Shown here piece after piece: positions 35,640 to 44,836 of a stretch of DNA of 64,000 nt. Below the pieces are notes generated by a model. The model saw only the letters and a list, made by a program, of their open reading frames with translations. It did not search any database and was not told the DNA's origin. The position numbers and the translations under genes are program-made. The DNA lies in the NCBI GenBank assembly GCA_038030265.1, contig CM075943.1, positions 28,892,001 to 28,956,000 of the forward strand, read 5' to 3'. Position 1 is the first letter of the stretch. Each line of letters opens with the position of its first letter. The stretch is from Corythucha ciliata. Its lineage: Eukaryota > Arthropoda > Insecta > Hemiptera > Tingidae.

Positions 35640-35755
35640 TCTTAACTCTCTTAACAAATCCTTGATTGATTTCAATGTTAGATGTGAGCAATAGCATTGT
35701 GGAAGAGCCCTCTTCAAGAAACACCAGTGCTTGAAAAATATGCAAGTTCCCTATT
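35640..35755. repeat. Diverged fragment of the 1-kb foldback family
   Basis: Matches the arm of the element at 3354-4405 (gagcaat..tgtagaagaaccctcttcaag..caagttccctat), with moderate divergence. Confidence 0.6.
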
Positions 35756-36000
35756 GTCAATTTCCTGACTCTTATTCAGTTTCCTTGACTTTTTTTGGTG
35801 GTTTCCCGACTTTTGTCTCAGTTTTATGACTTTTTTGTCCGTTTGTCAGACTTTTCTGTCATTTTCTTGACCTTTTTCCCCAGTTTCACCAGTTTGTCCG
35901 TTTCCTGACATTTTGATTGACCAGTTTCCTAACTTTATTGTTAGTTTCTGACTTTTTCGTTGGTTTCCCAAGTTTTTTGTCTGTTTATTAGGGCATGTTC
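35756..36000. repeat. Degenerate 'CAGTTTCCTGACTTTTT' tandem array
   Basis: About ten units of roughly 22 nt (ttcctgacttttttgtcagt type). A related array in the same orientation lies at 38630-38850, on the other side of the 36034-38293 element. Confidence 0.55.
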
Positions 36001-36699
36001 CTATATAGTCCAGTGACTATACATATACATCGGACCGTGCGTCAAATCGGGTAGTTCTGATTTCTTGCACATTTGTTTAGGATGTTGACCTGATGACTAA
36101 TCCAAATTTTCGACCTCGAGCTCCAAACGCAACCTTGTCAAAAATAGAAAAAAGTGCCAAAATTTTAGCCTTTTTTCAGTTTTTGGCCATTTTAGCCCAG
36201 AATGGTTAGTTTTATGAAGACACACACTATTTAAGCTTAATAGGTAAACTCAATTACCTAAATTTTGAGACCCTTGCGGTCCAAATAGGTCTAATACTTC
36301 AGGAGATACAGCATCTCGAAAATTGCATAATTTTTTAGATTTGCTCATTTTGGGCTTAATTTTGATGTTTCTGTGATGGATTTCACCATGTAAGGTATTT
36401 TTTATGAAACCCCCCCTCCTAAAAGTTTTAGGCATGGTTCACAAAGAATTATTCGGTACTCCCCCCCCCCTAAAATTTCCCCCACCACAACCCCTTTCCC
36501 AGACCAATCTTGTGCAAAAAATCCACGAAGTGTTCTGAACGTGTTCGCCGAGTAAAATCACATCATCGCCGGTTATCCTTTTTGATGAAAACACAATCGC
36601 AACGGTTTCACAAGAAAGTTTTTTGTCGAACGAAGCCAATGAAATTCGTTTTATTAGCCTCCTTAAATTGTATTTGACGAGACTTGATTTTCGGGTTCT

Positions 36700-37022
36700 G
36701 CGGAAGAGGACGCCGATCACCTCATGGTCACCACGACGTAATCACGCTGGCACCAAGCTATGGCGTTGTCACAATCGTGGATGAGGACATAGATATGCTG
36801 GTAATCCTCACCGCACTATCACCTCAGCGCGAGATTTTCTTCAAAAAATGTGGCCGAGGTAAAGCGATGGACGCCATATATTCCAGCAATGCTTTACTGA
36901 AGTGCTTGCAAAAGCCAAAAATGATTCTATTCATTCGTGCGTTCAATGGATGCGACACCACTTCGTCTTTTTTCGGCCACGGAAAAATGAAAATGGCATC
37001 GAAGAAAAGTGTCCATATTTGA
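36700..37022 (+). pseudogene. PIN/XPG-like nuclease-fold fragment inside the TIR element
   Basis: The first part reads AEEDADHLMVTTT. After a one-base frame change, the main frame continues VVTIVDEDIDMLVILTAL and FIRAFNGCDTTSSFFGHGK. The spaced acidic motifs (EEDAD, DEDID) and the GCDTTS..F..GK block recur in uncharacterised arthropod proteins with a PIN/XPG-like fold, often repeat-associated. Frameshift, absence of the N-terminal part and position within inverted repeats indicate a relic. Function in the element is not known. Confidence 0.5.
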
Positions 37023-37055
37023 CCTCCGTAGTAAAACTTTATTTAAACAAAAACT

Positions 37056-37098
37056 CGATCCGACGTTTCGCCCCTGTTAGGGCATGTTCACGGATTCG
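37056..37098 (-). ncRNA. Degenerate hammerhead-ribozyme-like relic
   Basis: On the minus strand ATCC, then GTGAACA, then a GCCCT-aac-AGGGGC hairpin, then GAAACGTC, then GGAT. The stem I pairing (ATCC/GGAT), stem II hairpin and GAAAC..GTC order match the hammerhead found in Penelope-like elements. The CUGANGA core is mutated at two positions, so it should be inactive. Confidence 0.35.
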
Positions 37099-38293
37099 CC
37101 TACTCTGACAAGACAGGCACAATCAAACCACATGTAGGTAGCACTCCACAATATCAACAAGTGATCCAACCACTCACCAATCTCTCTTAAAAGTAACTCA
37201 CGATTAGTCTGAGCAGTCGGTGCGTATTTCGGCACACCATCGTCTTATCAAGGTCACCCGATGAACTCGCTAAGTCAATCTTATGAACGGTCGGTTCCCG
37301 GCAGAAGGTCCAAACACCGTAATTCTGCTGCAGAACGTTACAATTTGCAATCTATACGAATAAAATCTTTAAATATTGACTACACTTACGCACCACCGCT
37401 CAGTTACAGGTATCACATTTATGACTAGATATGATACCTGCATTTTTGAATAATCGAAAATTTGTACTTGGTACTCATCATTGTACTTAAATAATTCTGT
37501 TTTAATGTAATATTACACGAAGTATTGCCATTTGTTCATCCACCCATTCTCTGGACTCAAGCCCCTCTCCCCGCCATTCACTTTATCACAAGAATATTTG
37601 GTACGCATCATTCCCGGTAATAAGTCAAATTAGGTACATTATTGGGCTAACGGGAATGCAAAATAGGTATTAGTTTCATGGGTGGTGGGGGCGAGGGGAA
37701 GCCAATTGGGGAGTGGGGTTACCAGAAAAAGTTAAATAAAAAAAAAAATATATAAGACATCCTTCCAGGCAATGAGTCACATAAAAGCTCTGCCTGAAAT
37801 GGTGGTTAACAGTTGTTACAATTTTGATTGGTCTGGGTAAGAGGTGGGGGCGGGGGAAATTTTAGGGGGGAGTGCCGAATAATTCTTTGTGAACCTAAGC
37901 CTCAAACTTTTAGGAGGGGGGGTTTCATAAAAAATACCTTACAAGGTGAAATCCATCACAGAAACATCAAAATGAGCAAATCTAAAAAATTATGCAATTT
38001 TCGAGATGCTGTATCTCCTGAAGTATTAGACCTATTTGAACCGCAAGGGTCTCAAAATTTAGGTAATTGAGTATACCTATTAAGCTTAAATAGTGTGTGT
38101 CTTCATAAAACTAACCATTCTGGGCTAAAATGGCCAAAAACTGAAAAAAGGCTAAAAGTTTGGCACTTTTTTCTATTTTTGACAAGGTTGCGTTCGGAGC
38201 TCGAGGTCGAAAACTTGGATTAGTCATCACTCATCAGGTCAACATCCTAAACAAATGTGCAACAAATCAGAACTACCCGATTTGACGCACGGT

Positions 38294-40381
38294 ACCCCCC
38301 CCCCCCTTTGCTTTGTTTGGTGGAATTTCTGATGGATTCACCATTGGGTCCCCTGAAGGAAGCATCAGCGCGTTGAATTTAGGAGCGGTCGCGTAGTGTT
38401 TCGATGAATTTGCCTCGTCGTTACATAAAGGTTATTTTTGTGTATGGTTCGTTGTCTATTATATGTATTTAATTATAATTTATCCATTACATAGTCGATT
38501 TTTTGACTAAAATGAATATCGGTGACCTACACGCAATTTCTCATGGAACCTCTTGAAGGGCCTTCATGTCCTCCCCGAAGGGGATCATTTAAACCGTCAA
38601 TCCTCACTGGTCGATGGATTCTTGAGAAGTTTGATAGCATCTCTTAGTTCCCTGACTGTTTTCTCAGTTTTTTGACTTAGTCCTCCTTTGACTTTTTTTA
38701 TTAGTGTCAGTTTCCCAACTTTTTCGTTCGTTTCCAGAATTTTTCTCAGTTTTCTCTGTTCTGTCAGTTTCATGACATGTTTGTCAGTTTCCTGTGACTT
38801 TTTTCTCAGTTTCAGGACGTTTTGGTCCGTTTCCAAAACTATTGCTTCTCAAAGCTGACAACGCGCGGTCAAGGGAATCAACGATTTTACGATTCAGACG
38901 TGAATCACCTTCTGAAGTGGAACTGATATTGGCCACAAAACTTGGGGCCAAAGCGGCCAAAAACGCTGGAATCGCGGAAGAACTCCTTCAATAGCTAGTC
39001 TGATCAAAAACCTGTTTCCATTTTCGGATTTCCCGTGCCTTGAATCCTAATGTACTTCCCTTTCGTCCAATTTTTAATTTTTGTAATATTTTTTGCAAAA
39101 ATCACCCAGTGGTTAAGAGAGCGATTAACCAAATTTGAGTCGATTTTCCAAGTGTTACGCTTTGTACGTGCCATCAGACGCAGAGTTATGAGGCCCTCGG
39201 ACAATTGGTCAATTCAGGAATGCGCAGCCGGTCCCGGCCGAAACGCATCTGATGGGGTCTTCAGCTCCCCACAAAGAGGGCAAAATATGAACGTTCCACG
39301 GTGTCGTTGGTTTCGGCTAATATTCCCTACGCCAGAATAAAGAGTCCATTTTCATCGAGGATATTCCTTGGACTTTGTATGCCTGCCAATTGCGTGGCCA
39401 CTGCAGTCCGCGGCAGCCATGTCGGCCCATGTTTTCAAACTGTATTGATTTGAGCTGGACTGGGTGATAAATCAGAGTGAGTGACGAGAGACAATGGGAG
39501 AACCATAGAAGATACAAACTCGCTCGGTTTTAAAGTACATGTAGCCAAAATCGCAAAATTCGAGACAAAAAAGCGAGAAAAAGCTGAAAATCGGCTTTTG
39601 GAAGGGCAAAACACGCGACACTGTACTTTTGAAGTGTCAACCCCGTCAAGTTGGCTACCTCGTTAAATTAGTTTTTAAAATTAAGAATCACCCCACCCCC
39701 CACCCCACCTTACATTCCCCAATGGCTTTTGAGAGAGTCAAACTATGCGAAATTTGGTTTTTGGTGGAGCCAAACCCGTGGAAATTTGGTTTTGTATGAG
39801 AAAAACCCTTGGAATGAAAAAATCTCTATGATGCTGACTGTTATTTAGATATAACCAATTCACAAAATTGGGTTTTCCAAAAGAAAATTCCGTGGAATTC
39901 TATTTTTTTTTTATTGTTCCAAACTCGGGAAAATTTGGTTTTTCAAATAATCTAACCCACGAAATGTTGATGTCAACAGAGTCATGCAGCAAACAAAAAA
40001 CGAGTTTTTTTACACAACCAAACAAAAAAAAGTCAGATTTGTAGGAGCCAAACTCCGTAATTGTTTAAAAATATGACCCCTCCCCCCCCCCTACGTTGAC
40101 TGTTGAGATAGAAAAACTGGCGAAATTTTATTTGGAAAGAGCCGACGCACCGTAATTCGTGAGTGAGCTGGTCAAACCCACCGAAGGTTTTTTAAGGATC
40201 CATGTCCACGATATTTGTTTTTCCAGGAGCCAAGACCTTGAAATTTGTTTCGGAAGAGTCAAAACAATGAAATTTTGTTTTGAAAAAGCCGAACTCATCA
40301 AAAATGCTTCTTTAAGAGCAAACCACTGGAAACTGTTTTTTTTAATTAGCCAAATACCCCTGATGTTGACTGTTAAGATTA
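38294..40381. repeat. Spacer of several degenerate repeat families
   Basis: A C-run at 38295. 'Cagtttcctgac' array at 38630-38850. At 39287-39330 one copy of the 'gttggtttcggc' dispersed repeat that also occurs near 42806 and 52620. From 39520 to 40330 the 30-40-nt 'gagccaaa..gaaatttggtttt' family in reverse orientation. No gene. Confidence 0.45.
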
Positions 40382-41797
40382 TAGACCAAGAGCCAGCGAC
40401 GTAAAAAGTGCAACCATTTGCATACTTTTCTTACCCAGCGCGTAAAATCGAGAATAATTCCCCAATAGTGGGGAAAATTGTCTGCCTCCATTTGGACGTG
40501 ACGAAACCGGTGGCAGACGGCATCAAAGATTCACTTGTGGGGAGAAGTAACAAAAATTCCGGCCAGGCGGCAAAGACCTTCTATTCTCGTGATAACGCAT
40601 TGGAAAATATTGGGAAATGAATATTACGTTTCATGCTATCGGATCCTGCGGCTGCGAGCCAAAGGAAAAGTCGAAAACCCCTTTGATTTGAAGTACCGCT
40701 CGTCGGTGTCAGGGTATATGGGGCCTATTAGAAGAAGAGGGACGAAAAATTCTAGTATCGAATCCGTTTTATTTATTCGATGCATTTTGAAAGATCCCAT
40801 CGGCTGTACGATGATTTACATCGCATGGAAAATGCGTATTATTAATTTTCATATTTCGTGGTGAAAGTAACCATAATTTTACACACGCTGCAGCCTAAAA
40901 TATTTTTTGGGGTGTGTTCTTACCTGAAGTGACACTGTTTTTCTACGATAGCTTAAAAACTGTTCATCATAGATTTTGGCTTATTATTTCTCAATAATAA
41001 GTCTTTGTAATCGTATTGCAAAAAAATTGTTTGACCCCACCTCAAAATTTGTAGTTTTACGTTTCAAAGTGCGTAGAATCCAAATCTGCAATAAAAAAAA
41101 AAATGTCCGTCCGCCGTCCGGGCCATATCTTGCCCTAGGATTGCTCGAAAAAACTCGTTCTTTCGCACATAGACTCCATTTGGGGTCTAGTTGGTCCTAA
41201 CATCTGATCAATTTGATCAAATAACTCCCTGGGGTTTTATGGGCCAAAAGCGGGTCCAAAATGGGGATTTTCAAAGGATTTGGGATCATAGGGGTGTGGG
41301 GTGTCGATTTTTATGTAATTTCACGCCGAATTTGACTACATCCATGAATAATAAACCTATAAACAGACGAAATAATAAGGCATTGTTCGATAATTCGCAG
41401 CGTTTTTATTATATTTTTTTTTCAGATTTCTCATCCTATTTTCCCCCAGAAAACAGTACCCTGGCACCGAAAACAGATACTTCAAATTAGAGGGTTTTAA
41501 GCTTTCACGACTTTGCCATTGGCTCGACGCCATAGAACCTAATAGCATTAAATGTAATATTCAATTCGCCGTATTTTTCAATGCGTAATCACGTGAATAG
41601 AATGTCTTTGCCGTATGATCGGAATTTGGGTTACTTCCCCCCAGAAGTGAATCTTTGATGCCGTCTGCCACCGGTTTCGTCACGTCCAAAAGGAGGCAGA
41701 CAATTTTTCCCACTATTGGGGAATTATTCTCGATTTTATGCGCTGGGTAAGAAAGTATGCAAATGGTTGCACTTTTTACGTCGCTGGTTCTTGGTCC
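40382..41797. mobile_element. PIF/Harbinger-like element, second copy of the 9.1-kb family
   Basis: Inverted ends TRGACCAAGARCCAGCG.. extend for over 120 bp with little mismatch. TTA flanks both ends. The terminal sequences match those of 9114-10828 (gtctgcctccatttggacgt block in both). The 1416-bp unit has no MADF or transposase frame, so it is a non-autonomous relative. Confidence 0.7.
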
Positions 41798-42563
41798 ATT
41801 ACTAAATCCACGAAATATGTGCTCCTGATAGGCAAATCCATGAAATGCTTGTTTCTGGGAGAGACAACCCCACAGAATTTATAGTAATTCGAAGAGCCAA
41901 TTCCGCAATTTTTTTCTGGAATGAGCGAAACCCAGAAAATTTGTTTTTTGAATACAAAAATTATCCTAATAATGTTAGCTGTTAAAAATGCAAAATTAGT
42001 GAAATTTCGTTTTCCTGAAATGTTGATGTTAATTCAGTCATACACCGAATTAAGCCAAACCCGGGAAACAGGTTTAGAAGGAGTAGAAGCCACGTCCCAT
42101 TAAAGCTTTAATTCCCCCCCCCCCTCACCACGAAGTTAGCTGTTCAAATAGCCATGTACTTGCGACATTGGGAGTTTGAAAGTGCCAAACATACAAAAGT
42201 GGATTTTGTGACACTCGAACCCACCCAGTTTGGCTTTTGAAGGAGCCAAATTCACAAAATTCGAGACACAAATCCGTACAAAAACACCGCAATCTCAGGG
42301 AGAATCCCTTCAACTGCTCGTCTTATCGAAACTCCATTTCGATTTTCGGATTCCCAAAGACGAGAAACTCCATAAATCGTTGGTTAGACTATTTTAGAAT
42401 TTTCGCCGAAAACGTGAATGGTTATGGATGGGCGTCAAATTTGGGCATTTTTCTCAGTGTCCGATTTGAGCCAAACGCGGTGTATGAGTCTCTCAGACCA
42501 CGTTTAATTGAGAAATGCAGGCGGTTTGTGCCAAAAAGCCCTTAAAGGGGTGAGAGCCCCTTA
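41798..42563. repeat. Degenerate repeat array and spacer
   Basis: Units of the 30-40-nt family at 41800-42260, C-run at 42115. No gene. Confidence 0.4.
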
Positions 42564-42782
42564 AAGGTCTATCCACACACATCAGTGCCGTGAACGGGAC
42601 GTGCCCCGTCAGGCAAAAAAAATATTATTCTCAATGGAAATTGAAGAGTCACGTCCCTGACACGTGCCGGATATGTGTGAACGAGTCTCTCAATTCCCAA
42701 ATGAGAATAATATTTTATTTGCCCGACGTGTCCCGAACGGGGCACGTCCCGTTTACGGCACTGATGTGTGTGGATCGACCTT
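42564..42782. mobile_element. MITE, about 219 bp palindromic
   Basis: Ends AAGGTCTATCCACACACATC and the inverse. Inner inverted blocks include ACGGGACGTGCCCCGT and gagaataatatt. No coding content. Confidence 0.7.
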
Positions 42783-43133
42783 AAAGCGGCGAAAAATGAG
42801 CGTTTCACGTTGTCCGTGGTTTCGGTCGAATTTCTCCGCGTCATGGTGGACCAGCGAGGTCCGCCTGCGTTGAGGTTTCCCTTGGACTCTAGGCCCGACG
42901 GTCACATCTATGCACACGGCCACTGCCCACTTGAAAATAAGTGGATCAATTGATAAATGCAATCAATTGATCAATTGATAGATGACCGTTAACGCCTCTC
43001 TAAGTGGCCAAAAATTACGGACGAAGGTTTACAAATTTTAATAATTTGATGACAAGATATTGATTTAAACTTTAAATAATTTTAGCCCTTTACCCCGACC
43101 GAGGGTTGAATTTGATCCGTTGATAGTCGTTCC
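42783..43133. repeat. Dispersed repeat copy and small palindromes
   Basis: At 42806-42875 a copy of the dispersed repeat containing gtggaccagcgaggt, also at 52670. At 42942-42985 nested tcaattgat palindromes. Confidence 0.45.
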
Positions 43134-43397
43134 CTACAGTAAACTGTCCCAAGTTTTAGCGGCCTTTTGCCACTTTCCCGAAAATCCATGGGAAAAATAG
43201 TTTCGCACGATGGCGGGTAGACCTGAAAATTTAAAACATTTAAACAAATAAAAAGATACAAAATAAAACCAATTAACGTTACTGTGATAATTTGTGCATC
43301 TTCCTACGGGAATAAATTTTGCTTCGCCATCTTCGCTGGAGACCATTTGGGTGTTTACGTCGTAGTTAGTGACGTTCTCCGTGACAAATTTTTTCAT
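43134..43397 (-). CDS. Predicted small two-exon gene or 3' part of a larger gene, unidentified
   Basis: Model: exon 43283-43397 starting MKKFVTENVTNYDVNTQ, a T-rich 60-nt intron (GTAACG..TTTTCAG, 43223-43282), then exon 43134-43222 ending KWQKAAKTWDSLL and TAG. The 204 coding bases are an exact multiple of three, and the intron length matches those in CMTR1. The product would be 67 aa, hydrophilic at the start, basic and aromatic at the end. I recognise no family. It could be the 3' part of the gene model at 43496-44084, which ends only about 100 nt upstream. A donor inside that last exon could join them. Confidence 0.4.
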   Translation of the reverse strand: MKKFVTENVTNYDVNTQMVSSEDGEAKFIPVGRCTNYHSNVNWFYFVSFYLFKCFKFSGLPAIVRNYFSHGFSGKWQKAAKTWDSLL

Positions 43398-43495
43398 GAT
43401 TACTTTGTTGTTACTAAAGGAGTTATAAATGGCATGTAATCAAAAATCGATAGAGAGTGTCTTAAAATAAAGAGAAGAACAAGTTGTTTTTTTTT

Positions 43496-44084
43496 TTACG
43501 GATTACACAGAGTACCACGAAGACGCAGTCCTGGGCCTCCGTCATCTGATTTTAGGAGCTGCCAATCTTTTAACAAGAAGTGAGAGGGCTGAGAATCCAT
43601 GTCACTACTAAGCGAGCCTACTGTTGTGAGCCCGTTTATCACTGGAAAATAGAGAACGGTTTAATGCGCTGGACGCGGTGAGAGAAGGAAACGGGGAAGA
43701 CCTTACTTGCCGAAGCATTTTCCGATTGAATCGTAGCAGTCGACGAATTAATGCCATTTTTCTTTGAGGCCTATAAAACATTTTTCGATAGACTTCGGTT
43801 AAAGATGGAAATAGGGACGATAGTCCAGCATACACAAATGAAAAACACAAACTGCCTAATAATTATCTTGAAGAAAAATCAGAATTTCAGAGATCGAAAA
43901 ATAGTCATTTTGTTCTCGAGTGGTCTTTAATTCCACAGTTTGTCTGAGTGTTCATTTTGAACTATGCTACAGAAACTTCTACTATGCAAGCCATTTATCT
44001 TCTCCAACATCCTCATTCTGGAAGTTGATCGTGGCGTCTATTTCTCACCTGCCTGATTTCACAAATCATTGGGGGCAAGAACAT
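43496..44084 (-). CDS. Predicted three-exon gene, unidentified
   Basis: Exons 44049-44084 (MFLPPMICEIRQ), 43707-43770 (ASKKNGINSSTATIQSENAS..) and 43496-43641 (INGLTTVGSLSSDMDSQPSH.. ending GLRLRGTLCNP and TAA). Junctions are AG..GT with matching phases, and the 246 coding bases are a multiple of three (81 aa). The second intron is 65 nt and pyrimidine-rich (GTAAGG..TTTTCCAG). The last exon is open for 47 codons in just this frame. The first exon is the least certain. No domain recognised. It has the same strand and spacing as the neighbouring small models. Confidence 0.4.
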
Positions 44085-44420
44085 AGACGGTACCAGATGC
44101 GATTAGAGGTCAATAATGAATGAGGAACGCTAAAACCCAGGCCATAGGGAATTTCGATTTGGAACAAAAAGCGTTTGAAACGTCAAAAACTGGATCCAAC
44201 TAGTTGATTCACTTGATTCTGAGCTCACCATTCGATGCTCTAAAACTTTTAAGAAGGAAGGGTATCGATTGAAACTATAGTTTTAGAGATATGACGCTTC
44301 GAAAAAGGAATGGCACACGTTTTTAGTGGAAAAAAAGTGATATTCGCCTATCTGTAAAAATTGAATAGATTTCTTTTCGGAGCGGCATTTTGTCAATTTT
44401 GATTAAGTATACACATTAGG

Positions 44421-44560
44421 TCCGTTCCACTGTTTTGCACTAGCTACACTAGTGTAGAAAACCATGTGATTTCATTGACTTATTCTGAAAAATTGAATGA
44501 AACCAGATGATTTTCTTCAAAAGTGTAGCACTCGCAAATCAATGGAACAGACCTATTGTG
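44421..44560. mobile_element. MITE with GGTCYGTTCCA ends, copy 1
   Basis: TAGGTCCGTTCCACTG at the left and the inverse (CAATGGAACAGACCTA) at the right. A related copy is at 49668-49803. Confidence 0.6.
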
Positions 44561-44836
44561 CGGTTCTCGTTAGGATTGACCACATTCGAATTATGATTGA
44601 ATAACTGAAAAAAATCGATCGGTTTTTGGGCTGTCAAAAGTTTTTTCTTCGAAATGTGTGTGTGCAAACTGTGATTTCATGCTAACAATGGATTACTTTT
44701 TTTAAATCGCTTACACCACCTTTAAGCTATTTCTATTTCTGTTAATCTGTATACTGAACTATATGGTTAAAAGCGTCTATTTACCGGGATGTTTTTTTGA
44801 ACAATTTGTGTAGCGCGGCTCAGCATTAAACATATA

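Larger units (their letters stand above)
36034..38293. mobile_element. DNA element with about 470-bp terminal inverted repeats
   Basis: Left arm 36034-36510 and right arm 37827-38293 are inverted near-copies, both starting ACCGTGCGTCAAATCGGG. The arms carry mirrored short frames (MSKSKKLCNFRDAVSPEVL..) simply because they are copies. The 1.3-kb interior holds a frameshifted PIN/XPG-like fragment and a piece resembling a Penelope-like element terminus (separate entries). I could not find a target duplication, so the superfamily is open. Confidence 0.7.

Noticed and set aside
36250..36435. Paired 60-codon frames (MSKSKKLCNFRDAVSPEVL) as a conserved small protein
   Set aside because: Both copies lie in the inverted repeats of one element and are similar only because the repeats are.
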